A stretch of DNA of 51,512 nucleotides from Armatimonadota bacterium. GTDB taxonomy: Bacteria; Armatimonadota; JAAZEB01. A program made the position numbers and the translations under genes. Position 1 is the first letter of the stretch. Every line of letters starts with the position of its first letter. The stretch lies in the NCBI GenBank assembly GCA_012512265.1, contig JAAZEM010000112.1, forward strand, positions 1 to 51,512. The letters are read 5' to 3'. Positions 9,101-15,752 of the stretch are shown in pieces. The notes under the pieces were generated by a model. The model saw only the letters and a list, made by a program, of their open reading frames with translations, had not been told where the DNA came from and made no database searches.

Positions 9101-9224
9101 CCAGGGGAGATCGCGCGTCGAGTGGACCCAGAAGAGGACCGACCACGACTACGCGGTGCTCGCCCGGTCGTGCTCCTGGAAGGGCGGGGCGCGCGCCTCA
9201 CCCTTCCAGGAGCAACTCGATTAG
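6120..9224 (+). CDS. Large secreted GH5-like glycoside hydrolase with N-terminal beta-sandwich domains
   Basis: 1034 aa. An N-terminal signal peptide (MARSRLYLFCLALLATAIPG, cleavage near AAADA) is followed by a jelly-roll-like domain (about 33-185, beginning VIEDFETGTSRW), a second carbohydrate-binding-like domain (about 230-345, ending DNDGADWCMIESYRFG) and Ig-like repeats to about 515. A GH5/clan GH-A TIM barrel then starts at FIPWGFATNG. WEVMNE (Glu694) is the likely acid/base and GETGN (Glu798) the likely nucleophile; FNWHAYPTYP lies between them. A beta-rich C-terminal domain follows. It is likely a retaining beta-glycanase (mannanase or cellulase-like), extracellular or periplasmic. The substrate is not readable. 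The start was chosen for its GGGAGG ribosome-binding site and the signal peptide; the frame stays open upstream only by chance. Its last 27 bases overlap the end of the opposing ApgM-like gene. Confidence 0.85.
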   Translation: MARSRLYLFCLALLATAIPGRHLAAADAPELVVIEDFETGTSRWYAVQGEIPEGVKAFVTLTPTVEAKRGEGAGRLRFAAGPNTWGHVQMGIVPAEWTAIGPDRVRLWVKGDGSGEALNLMFGNYERKPPLSFRYRIPLDFTGWRQVTIPLRGFVPEGLPGALREMVLIQLNASGTTRPIDILVDEIELLPAERTEPAGTRQDLDLLARGGWDTPAPEGAVPVDPFAGVPEGTVLPRYLHGVRNHRALHNPVEFAVEYAEPGSFAVQVGNTSGWGGSRLIILIDGKEALRRDFPGETQAAIKSNQGWYSVPVPAGKHRIRVDNDGADWCMIESYRFGNYAGVEARVRREDGALVVRFSRPEEAAGITIEARVAGWPLPLQAEAPGMLVARPPSGFPTGIYPVRVTGRRGEKLLFTRDAKMRLRAPRVRVVRVAFPTGEPVEFRVSYCNSADVPVPGYRLRVRVGERALALEDLGDGLYGASLGRLPAGIYTARVWVDGAGLFPVKFVVYDPAARPWEREGIIRLDARGQFRTKEGRPFIPWGFATNGIYLPDPEVIQRPPGPTGWCRADEDAIREWIALLRAYGVNCVRFGVNVGTASLGGDQGGHANPFILEGLRRYLDLIGPLGVRAIPVMWWGHYRNFGFQGIPAYDALIKEQADWFTTPRALELQKQYVREVVAAFKDDPRILAWEVMNETYRAGGDLQASVRWTNAILDTIREVDPNHLTTTSAAEATPGPQIEWMRGTPRLDFFNWHAYPTYPDYHSWQSTAGQDAPREIGVYAATVALAQRLGGKPSILGETGNDRQREVSYPEYRALVTRDCLWLAFLCGSPGGIAWDAIADPREFEVISHLAGQIDWTTFREAPAPVAVRVSDPVKELGALARYSAWSLRTGVPIRFLSAGEAPAPGQVAVTCPFAEPKVPASTAPLRASPGYECKVLASEDGRVLLGYARNAGEMLPQNARTRVPRDLRLTLELRRPATVEIWDLDTRECVWQGQGRSRVEWTQKRTDHDYAVLARSCSWKGGARASPFQEQLD

Positions 9225-10385
9225 CCGGTGGCCTTCTTCGTAGCGCAGAGGCGACTCTTCGATGGCGCTCTCATCGAAAGCGGCGCGCACCTGGCGCCGG
9301 ACGCCACTGCTCGCGTAGAGGACGAACGGCACCGGGTCGCGCGTGGGCACGCGCGTCTCCACCGGAAAGACGATGTCCGGCACGACCATCACCCGGTAGT
9401 CATCCAGCGTCTTGAGGCTCTTCACCAGCGGGGCCAGGAGACGCTCATCGAGGCGCTGGAGGGCATCGACCTTCTCCTCCGCGTCGCCCCGCGCGGACGC
9501 CACCCCCGGCGCGCACACGTGGATCAGCACGAACTCCACTTCGTGCAGCGCGGCGATCGCGGCACGTGCTTTCGCGGCGTAGTCCGTGTCGATTCGCCCC
9601 GTGGCCTCCGGCACCTCGGGTGCGCGCAATCCGGCCAGGCTCGCCAGGCCCCGCCAGTAGGCCGACGGCGAGATCACCGCGCCGGAAACGCCCCTCGTCA
9701 CCGTGAAGGAGGGGAGCGAAGGCCGGCGCCCGCCTCCCCACGGCCAGATCATGTTCGCTGGCGGCTTCCCCTCGTCGCGGAGACGGGCGTTGATCTCGTG
9801 GCCATCCAGCACCTCGAGCGAATCATAGATCAGGCTCCGGAGCGTCGCCTCGCCATCGCCCTGGGGCATCACCTCTTCCAGCGGCTTCCCCGCCGCCTCG
9901 ACGGGAGGTAGCGTCCGCACATCCATAGGGCCGCCGCTCCAGACGAGGGCGTGTCGGCGCCCGCGCCCCGGGTAGAACGTCAGGTTCAGCATCTTCAGCC
10001 GCTCGGCCACGTGCGTGAAGAGCGTCTCCGCGTCCCGCCCCGTGAGCCCGCCCGCGGTGGGATTGGTGATCGTCTCGCCATCAGAGGAGACAAGATCCAC
10101 CCGGAAGGCGACGTCGCCGCGCTCCATCGAGACGCCACGCCCGGCAACCTCCAGGGGCCCCGGTCCGGTGTAGTGGCGCGCAGGCGGATAGCCCAGAAGC
10201 GCCATGGCGGCGGCCTCCGGAGCAACCGCCACATCCTCCGGTATCAGGTCTGCGCTCCCCACCAGGCCCTCTCGCGCGAAAAGGTCCAGCGTCGGGAGGC
10301 GCGCTGCCTGGAGGGGCGTCTTCCCATACAACGCCCCCACGGGCCGGTCTCCCGCGCCTCCCGGCACGACGATCACATACTTCAT
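9198..10385 (-). CDS. ApgM-family phosphoglycerate-mutase-like protein, probably catalytically inactive
   Basis: 395 aa, matching the length and order of archaeal/bacterial cofactor-independent phosphoglycerate mutase (ApgM; alkaline-phosphatase superfamily). It starts MKYVIVVPGGAGDRPVGALY, then KTPLQAARLPTLD, ALLGYPP, PGPLEVAGRG, NPTAGGLTGRDAE, RDPVPFVLY and a C-terminal EEGHRLIELLL. Compared with my memory of active family members, the key residues are changed: the metal Asp of PDG is Gly9; the catalytic Ser of PGSD is Pro56; the APDExGH ligands read APGVASA (Gly294, Ala298); PDH reads PDI (Ile338); and the RTHT His is Pro347. The fold is kept while the two-metal site seems lost, so a non-enzymatic role is likely. 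The start ATG has a GGAG-type ribosome-binding site (GGAGAGAGCTGGAG). The gene is monocistronic. Confidence 0.8.
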   Translation of the reverse strand: MKYVIVVPGGAGDRPVGALYGKTPLQAARLPTLDLFAREGLVGSADLIPEDVAVAPEAAAMALLGYPPARHYTGPGPLEVAGRGVSMERGDVAFRVDLVSSDGETITNPTAGGLTGRDAETLFTHVAERLKMLNLTFYPGRGRRHALVWSGGPMDVRTLPPVEAAGKPLEEVMPQGDGEATLRSLIYDSLEVLDGHEINARLRDEGKPPANMIWPWGGGRRPSLPSFTVTRGVSGAVISPSAYWRGLASLAGLRAPEVPEATGRIDTDYAAKARAAIAALHEVEFVLIHVCAPGVASARGDAEEKVDALQRLDERLLAPLVKSLKTLDDYRVMVVPDIVFPVETRVPTRDPVPFVLYASSGVRRQVRAAFDESAIEESPLRYEEGHRLIELLLEG

Positions 10386-10847
10386 CTCCAGCTCTCTCCT
10401 ACCCCAACAACTCCCATCTGGCACCGACCGTTGGCTGGCGCGCAAGCCGGAAGGAATCTGCGCGCGCATAGCGAACAATCATACTGCATGCGCCCAACGG
10501 CGTGCCCTGGAAGCGCGCTCGCGGGCGCCTGTGCCCTCTCCCCCGCATTCCATCGCGGGAGTGAAGAGGCGCGCCTGCGCCAGCCGTGGCACAGCCTGCC
10601 CGGCAGGGCACGGTCGATCCTCTAAGCAGTATTTTCGGCACCGGGTTCCCGCTCGTTTGCCCGTAGCCTGCTCGTTCCGACCCGCCGTGTCGCGGGAGAG
10701 TGGTGAGCGGGGCACGCGCCGTGGAGCCCTGGTGACGATGAGCAGAATCAACCCGGCACGCGGCCGCCCAATCCGGATCGTCCCCGGATGGAAGCGCGCC
10801 CGACGCGAGGCCGCGTGTCCAGTTCCATGGAATCCGGAGAAGCCTTG
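10386..10847. other. Intergenic region, about 460 bp
   Basis: This lies between the divergently arranged ApgM-like gene and the PAP2 gene. I see no ribosome-binding site with a recognisable protein on either strand. A TATGAT-like -10 occurs on the minus strand at 10478-10483 without a good -35. The sequence otherwise looks like ordinary GC-rich spacer with small inverted motifs (for example TGCCCGGCAGGGCA near 10597). Confidence 0.35.
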
Positions 10848-11004
10848 ATGACCCAACTCCTGGCCGCTTGCGGCCTGTTCTCTGTGGTGCTTACCGCTTC
10901 GCTCATCTGCGCGCGCACCGACCCGGCCACCGCCGAGCCGTTCCCCACGCGGATAGAGGCCCACGTGGCGCCAGTCTCCGAGGCATCGGTGCCCCCCCCT
11001 GGGG
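10848..11004 (+). other. Signal-peptide segment of the PAP2 protein in a different frame (probable frameshift)
   Basis: ATG 10848 has a GGAGAAG ribosome-binding site and begins MTQLLAACGLFSVVLTASLI, a clear export signal or membrane anchor, continuing to SEASVPPP. At bases 10992-11006 the sequence is C8-T-G6. Beyond it the PAP2 protein continues in the next frame (GGSFRTTASKHPRFFLEGDG, then WVPYAMG). Removing one C or G would join the two parts as ASVPPLGGSFRTT. The arrangement therefore looks like one gene with a single extra base in a homopolymer, whether real, slippage-prone or a sequencing error. Confidence 0.6.
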
Positions 11005-11064
11005 GGCAGCTTCCGCACCACGGCCAGCAAGCACCCGCGGTTCTTCCTGGAGGGCGACGGCTGG

Positions 11065-11619
11065 GTGCCGTATGCCATGGGCGCCGGCCTCCTCCTGGCA
11101 ACCGATACCGTTACGCTGCCCTTCCTGCAGAAGGCTTTGGGCGGGAGCACCACGCGCGACGTGTCGCGCTCGGTCAGCTACCTGGGAACGCCCGTGGTCT
11201 ACATGGGCACTCCCCTCGCGCTCTACGCCTTCGGCGGATCGCACGAGAAGCAGGCGGCGGCGAAGATGGCGAACGCTCTGATCACCTCCGGCATCCTCAC
11301 GCAGCTGGTGAAGATGGCAGCCGGACGGCGCCGGCCGAACCAATCGAACGGCATCGGCCACTTCGAAGGCCCGGGATCCGACTTCGAATCGTTCCCCTCG
11401 GGGCACACCTCAGCGGCGTTCGCCATGGCGACCGTTCTCAGCTCCGAATACCCTCGCTACAAGGTGCCCCTCTTCGTGCTCGCTACGGCGGTCGCCGCAT
11501 CACGCGTCTTCCAGAACAAGCACTTCCCCTCCGACGTGGTGGTCGGCGCGGGGATTGGCCTCCTGGCCGGGAATCAGGCGGTGCGCGGCGGCCCAAACCT
11601 GTTGGGATTCCGCTTCTAG
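11065..11619 (+). CDS. PAP2-family membrane-associated phosphatase (N-terminus lost to a frameshift)
   Basis: The core runs from GTG 11065 to the TAG at 11619 (184 aa) and carries all three phosphatidic-acid-phosphatase signature motifs: K-x6-RP (KMAAGRRRP), PSGH (FPSGHTS) and SR-x5-H-x3-D (SRVFQNKHFPSD). Hydrophobic segments alternate with these motifs as in type 2 PAP enzymes, which dephosphorylate lipid pyrophosphates or phosphatidates on the outer face of the inner membrane; undecaprenyl pyrophosphate recycling is one possibility. Coding sense extends upstream of GTG 11065 to about 11002, where it is cut by the frame change at C8TG6. The GTG start has no clear ribosome-binding site, which supports an intended start at 10848. 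It could be translated as a short form, or made by slippage, or be a pseudogene. Confidence 0.75.
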   Translation: MPYAMGAGLLLATDTVTLPFLQKALGGSTTRDVSRSVSYLGTPVVYMGTPLALYAFGGSHEKQAAAKMANALITSGILTQLVKMAAGRRRPNQSNGIGHFEGPGSDFESFPSGHTSAAFAMATVLSSEYPRYKVPLFVLATAVAASRVFQNKHFPSDVVVGAGIGLLAGNQAVRGGPNLLGFRF

Positions 11620-11699
11620 CGGCGCGGCGAAACCCGGCGAGGCATCTGCCAGGGAAGCGGGGGCCTCGCCGGGGCCGAACCCGGCAATCCCACTGATAT

Positions 11700-12413
11700 T
11701 CAGGATGCGCCGGCCCCCTCTTTCGCGGCCAGGTTTCGCTCTGCCTCGGAGAGGCGCGCGTAGATCGGAACGAGCGCCAGGGGATCGTCGCGCTCGCCGC
11801 GCTCCAGCCGGGCCAGCGCGAGATGGGCGAGGATCTCGGGATCCGGAAAGTCGTGTCCGGGGGCGTAGCAGAACCGGTCGCCCAGGGCCTGGCGCAGCAC
11901 GTTCTGGTAGCGCGCAACGCCCGTGCCGCAGAGGAGCACCGGCTCGCCATAGCCGACCAGGCGCGTGGCCAGGACCGCCGCCGGAAGTGCCGCCGGGGCC
12001 ATCAGCTCCTCCGGCTCCGGTCCGGTGGCGCGGTAGATACCGGCGTACACCTCCTGCCTGCGCGCGTCGATGCACGGGCAGATGAGCGCGCCGGCGCAGG
12101 GCGCGCAACCGGCGGCCATCACCGCGAGCGTGCTGATCCCGGCGATGGGCAGCGCGTTGACCTGGGCGAGCGTCTTCATCGTCGTCACGCCGATGCGTAC
12201 TCCCGTGAAGGAGCCGGGGCCCAAGCCAGCGCCCAGGGCATCGATCTCGGAGAGGGCCACCCCAGCGTCCTGAAGCAGCCACTGGAGCGACGGCAGGAGG
12301 CGCTGCGAGAGATCCATGCGATGCAAGAAGCGGTGGGAGAAGCGCACCTGTCTCCCATCCAGCAAAGCAATCCCAGCCACCTCCGTGCTTGTATCCACGG
12401 CCAGAATCTTCAC
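11700..12413 (-). CDS. tsaB: tRNA threonylcarbamoyladenosine modification protein TsaB
   Basis: 237 aa of the ASKHA-fold TsaB/YeaZ family. It begins VKILAVDTSTEVAGIALL and carries the typical LGAGLGPGSFTGVRIGVTTM, followed by the LPIAGISTLAVMA and CIDARRQEVYAG segments. TsaB partners TsaD and TsaE in making t6A37 on ANN-decoding tRNAs. The chosen start is GTG 12413 with GGGAGG 5 bases upstream. It overlaps the TGA of tsaE by 4 bases (GTGA), so translation is coupled. A longer GTG start (12434) would lie inside tsaE. The C-terminal part (RLERGERDDPLALVPIYARL) ends with the usual PxYxR-like motif. Confidence 0.95.
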   Translation of the reverse strand: MKILAVDTSTEVAGIALLDGRQVRFSHRFLHRMDLSQRLLPSLQWLLQDAGVALSEIDALGAGLGPGSFTGVRIGVTTMKTLAQVNALPIAGISTLAVMAAGCAPCAGALICPCIDARRQEVYAGIYRATGPEPEELMAPAALPAAVLATRLVGYGEPVLLCGTGVARYQNVLRQALGDRFCYAPGHDFPDPEILAHLALARLERGERDDPLALVPIYARLSEAERNLAAKEGAGAS

Positions 12414-12895
12414 GCGACCTCCCTCGCTCCCCACTTCGCTCTCAAGATACTCTCCAGCTCTCTCGCGCGCTCACCATGCGCCAGGATGCTCACCAGGCGT
12501 GCATCGCCGGCGTGCGCCAACGCCAGGGTCAGGCGATCATCCGGCAGGGCTTCCGAGACGCGCTCGCCCCACTCAATCACGACGACGCCCCCGGCGCGTA
12601 GATAGTCATCGAAGCCCAGGTCCCACAGCTCCTCCGCGGAGTCGAGACGGTAGGCATCCATGTGAAACAGCGGCACCTTGCCGGGGTGCTCATGGACGAG
12701 AGTGAAGGTGGGACTCGCGACCGTCCCGGACGTGCCCATGCCGGCGGCAATTCCCTGGGTCAGCGTCGTCTTCCCCGCGCCCAGATCGCCCCGCAGGCAG
12801 ATTGTGTCGCCCGGACGCAGCTCCTCGCCCAGAAGCCGGCCCAACTCACGCATCTCCTCCGGGGTCGCCACGCGTATCACGCCCTCCTCAATCAC
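12410..12895 (-). CDS. tsaE: tRNA threonylcarbamoyladenosine biosynthesis ATPase TsaE
   Basis: 161 aa. Walker A is GDLGAGKTTLTQGI (about 36-49), followed by the TsaE-typical SPTFTLVHEH, FHMDAYRL, ELWDLGFDDYL and the diagnostic VVIEWGER. TsaE hydrolyses ATP to reset the TsaBD complex during t6A synthesis. The GTG at 12895 follows AGGAG closely. A second GTG 15 bases inside, preceded by GAGGAGG, is an equally plausible start. The gene is directly upstream of and overlapping tsaB, the common arrangement tsaE-tsaB. The ceramidase-like gene ends 88 bp from this start and reads in the same direction. Confidence 0.95.
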   Translation of the reverse strand: MIEEGVIRVATPEEMRELGRLLGEELRPGDTICLRGDLGAGKTTLTQGIAAGMGTSGTVASPTFTLVHEHPGKVPLFHMDAYRLDSAEELWDLGFDDYLRAGGVVVIEWGERVSEALPDDRLTLALAHAGDARLVSILAHGERARELESILRAKWGAREVA

Positions 12896-12982
12896 TCTCC
12901 TGCCCTCCTCGGGACCCGGCTGGCGCCCCGCCCGCCAGGATAAGGGGCGGATCGCCAGCCGAAACCCTCCTCTGAAACCACC

Positions 12983-14293
12983 TCACGCCGGGCGTAGCTC
13001 CGCGAGCAGGCGGATCGCCGTCTCCGCCATGCGCGGGCCCGCAGCCGGCTCCAGCTTGCTGGAACGCGCCAGCCACGTTTCGTAGCCCCCCTCTTCGAAC
13101 GCCGCCAGCGTCGGGATGTAGCCCGTGTAGTCATTCGCCAGCTCGATCACCATGGTGGTCTCAAACCGAGACGCTGCCTTGATATCGAGCCCGAACTGGC
13201 AGAAGATCTCCCCCGAGAGCGCGGCGATCCCCAGGTCGCCGACGCGGAGCGCCTGGACCGGCGTCCGGACCTCGGGCGGCTCCTGCGTCATGATGAGCGC
13301 CTCGCGCAGGTAGAGCTCGTCTCGGTCCATATCCGACACCGGCTTGGGAGGCATCGCGCGCGCCTTCGCCAAAGTTTCGGCGTCTGGCTGGCGCACTGCG
13401 GCGGTCACTTCCTCCAGGCGGCAATCCAGCGCCACTTCCTGGCGGAAGGAGCAGCGTTGCCACACCTTCATCACCTCGGCGGCAAGCAGGTTGGCCGCGC
13501 GGTCGGCACGCTCCCAGCGATACGCCGGGGTTGGCGCCGGACCGCGGTAGTTGCAGTTGTTGACGTCGCCGCAGCAACCGTTGCCCAGCAAGACGACGAA
13601 CGATTCCCCGCGCATGCGCTGCAGCGCCTGCCCGAAGCGCGCGAAGTAATCGGCCGAGACGCTCGTGCCGGGCGCGCCGCCCACGTAGTGGAGGGCATAG
13701 TTGGCCAGCACGGCGATGGGCCGGCCCTCGAGCGTCTCCACGAAGAGCGCACCCACCTCCGGATCGGTTGGTCCGACTGGCCCCACCAGATCAGGATGCA
13801 GGTAGCCGGGGTTCATGCGGACGCTGCCGTCCTTCATCCGGTAGCGACGGTTGAAGACGAGACCCGGCTCGCATCCGGCGCCCCAGGCCACCCGGGCCGG
13901 AGCGAGGCGCCTGCACGCACGCTCCACCGCGTCGGCGATCCGGGGCACGGCGAAATCGAGGTAGCCGGGCACCTCGTCCGTGCCCAGCAGGCCGCACGTG
14001 GCCGGGCCCGAGTGGGTGTGCGTGCACGAGATCATCACCGCCTCCGGCGGGATCCCGCACCGCTCGGCGATCCGCGCCTTCGCAGCATCCACGGCTTTGC
14101 GCGGCAGGCAGATCAGGTCGCACACCACCAGCGCCAGCCGCTTCTCGCCGTTATCGAGGACCAGCGCGCGGGCGTGCAGGTCGTCCTCAACATCCTCGGC
14201 ATAGCGCGGGTGGAACGAGCCGCTGAGGGCGCTCCCCAGGGCCGGCGTGATGTTGCTCAGGGAAGCTCCCGCACGAAGGGTTTCTTCAGGCAT
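12983..14293 (-). CDS. Neutral ceramidase-like protein (non-lysosomal ceramidase N-terminal family)
   Basis: 436 aa resembling the alkaline ceramidase domain (PF04734 type) without its C-terminal module. It begins LRAGASLSNITPALGSALSG, then ALVLDNGEKRLALVVCDL, SCTHTHSGP (His92 and His94, the zinc-binding motif), NRRYRMKDGSVRMNPG, PDLVGPVGPTDPEVGALFVE, HYVGG and LLGNGCCGDVNN. The late part has LSGEIFCQFGLDIK and ELANDYTGYIPTLAAFEEGG. Similar proteins are common in Armatimonadota and Planctomycetota with unknown substrate; true ceramide hydrolysis is unproven, and no signal peptide is visible. The ATG at 14293 follows AAGGAG by 6 bases. An upstream in-frame extension has no supporting signal. 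Confidence 0.8.
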   Translation of the reverse strand: MPEETLRAGASLSNITPALGSALSGSFHPRYAEDVEDDLHARALVLDNGEKRLALVVCDLICLPRKAVDAAKARIAERCGIPPEAVMISCTHTHSGPATCGLLGTDEVPGYLDFAVPRIADAVERACRRLAPARVAWGAGCEPGLVFNRRYRMKDGSVRMNPGYLHPDLVGPVGPTDPEVGALFVETLEGRPIAVLANYALHYVGGAPGTSVSADYFARFGQALQRMRGESFVVLLGNGCCGDVNNCNYRGPAPTPAYRWERADRAANLLAAEVMKVWQRCSFRQEVALDCRLEEVTAAVRQPDAETLAKARAMPPKPVSDMDRDELYLREALIMTQEPPEVRTPVQALRVGDLGIAALSGEIFCQFGLDIKAASRFETTMVIELANDYTGYIPTLAAFEEGGYETWLARSSKLEPAAGPRMAETAIRLLAELRPA

Positions 14294-14411
14294 CAGATGC
14301 TCCTTCATCCATGAACGCAAACAGCGACAACCGGGAGCAGGAGGCCAGGCGCCGGTGCGCCGCCAGCCGCTCCCCTGCTCCAGCGCCAAGGCGCTCGAGC
14401 CTCGCCATTGC

Positions 14412-15401
14412 TCACGGCTCCAAGATCACTTTCGCGGTTTCGCCCCGGGCGAAAGCGGCGTAGGCCGCCTGCGCCTCCTCCAGGGGATACCGCGCCGAGA
14501 TCAGTTTCTCGACGGCAAGACCGCGGCGCACCAGATCGACCATCTCCGGATACTCGCGGATGTGGTAGAACCAGCTTCCGAAGAGCGTGATGTCGCGCCG
14601 GATCAGATCGGTGCCCACATGCAGGCTCACCTGCGTGTTCTCACCGTTGCACGCCACGGTGCCCGCCTTGCCCACAATCTTCAGCGCCAGGGCGAAGCCC
14701 TCCGGCCGGCCGCTCGCCTCGATCACCGCGTCCGCCAGGCGCCCTCGCGTCAGGTCGCGCACGCACTCCACCGGGTCGGCGGCGCTGACATCCACCGTCT
14801 CGGCCGCGCCCAGGTCGCGCGCCAGACGGAGGCGGTCTGGAACGCGGTCGAGGGCAATCACGCGCGCGCCCAGGAACGCCTGCACCATCACGTTGCCCAA
14901 TCCGATGGGGCCGCACCCGACCACCGCGACGGTATCGCCCCCACGAGTGGGCAATCGGCGGCTGGTGTGGTAGGGCACACCCAACCCGTCGCCCGCGAGA
15001 AGCGCGCCCGCTGCGAAGGAGAGATCCTCCGGGATGGGCACGCACGCGTAGTCCGGCACCGCCATCAGCTCGGCGTGCGCACCCGGGCAGAACCGCTTCT
15101 CGTCGCAGAAGGTGAACACGCCGCGCTGGCACCACTCGCAGGTACCGCAGCCCCATACCGCGTGGATGCCTACCCGGTCGCCATCGCGCCACCGGCGCGA
15201 GCGCGACGCATCGACGACCACGCCCGCGGGCTCATGGCCCGGATTGGACTCCAGCTCCTGCTCGCCGCGGTAGGCGTGCAGCTCGCTGCCGCACAGCGCC
15301 GAGGCACGGATTCTGACCACCACCTGCCCCTCCTGGGGCTTGGGGTTCGGATACTCCCGGACAGCCACCCGCTCGCGTCCGAAAAACTTCACTGCCCGCA
15401 T
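14412..15401 (-). CDS. Zinc-dependent alcohol/polyol dehydrogenase (MDR family)
   Basis: 329 aa medium-chain dehydrogenase. Catalytic zinc ligands are Cys37 and the GHE of PGHEPAG (His56, Glu57). The structural-zinc cysteines are Cys85, 88, 91 and 99 (GCGTCEWCQRGVFTFC). The Rossmann motif is VVGCGPIGLGN, with ALDRVPDRLRLA after it, where the acidic residue ending beta-2 suggests NAD(H). Sorbitol/threonine-dehydrogenase-like enzymes oxidise secondary alcohols of polyols or sugars. The substrate is not readable here. GAGGAG lies about 10 bases before the ATG. The gene is 118 bp upstream of the ceramidase-like gene on the same strand and may share its transcript. Confidence 0.88.
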   Translation of the reverse strand: MRAVKFFGRERVAVREYPNPKPQEGQVVVRIRASALCGSELHAYRGEQELESNPGHEPAGVVVDASRSRRWRDGDRVGIHAVWGCGTCEWCQRGVFTFCDEKRFCPGAHAELMAVPDYACVPIPEDLSFAAGALLAGDGLGVPYHTSRRLPTRGGDTVAVVGCGPIGLGNVMVQAFLGARVIALDRVPDRLRLARDLGAAETVDVSAADPVECVRDLTRGRLADAVIEASGRPEGFALALKIVGKAGTVACNGENTQVSLHVGTDLIRRDITLFGSWFYHIREYPEMVDLVRRGLAVEKLISARYPLEEAQAAYAAFARGETAKVILEP

Positions 15402-15752
15402 CAGCTTTCTCCTCGCTCCCTGGCGCGCCTTGCCGGGGAACCGCGCCATTCGGGACTTCGTGAGAGGAGAAGCCTCTCCCTTCCCGGGGGTTGCTACCCG
15501 CCGATGACGCAGGCAAACACAGATGAATGGGAGCATCCCCAAGGCACCCGTGGCATCCCCATCCGTGTCCGTCCCGTTCATCCGCGGTATCGCCGCCGGC
15601 GCCTGTAGGCCGGCGGTCCCGCCCCAACAGGCACCGCCGAACCAACGGCAGGAGGGCAGCCGGCTTCCAGCGAACCGCTTTACAAGGTGCCGCCGCGCCC
15701 ATCGAGCGCGACGTAGCCCGAGCGAATGCCCAGGAGACCCAGGCAAACCCAC
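15402..15752. other. Intergenic region, 351 bp, with a hairpin and a repeat-like stretch
   Basis: This lies between the divergent dehydrogenase and HerA-like genes. Bases 15593-15616 form an 8-bp perfect stem (CCGCCGGC/GCCGGCGG, 8-base loop). Bases 15557-15593 (CCCCATCCGTGTCCGTCCCG, then TTCATCCGCGGTATC) resemble short stretches at 30775-30808 and 33964-33992 (CATCCGTGTTCGTC; CCCTTCATCCGCGGTACTG), suggesting a dispersed low-copy sequence. No gene seen. Confidence 0.4.
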
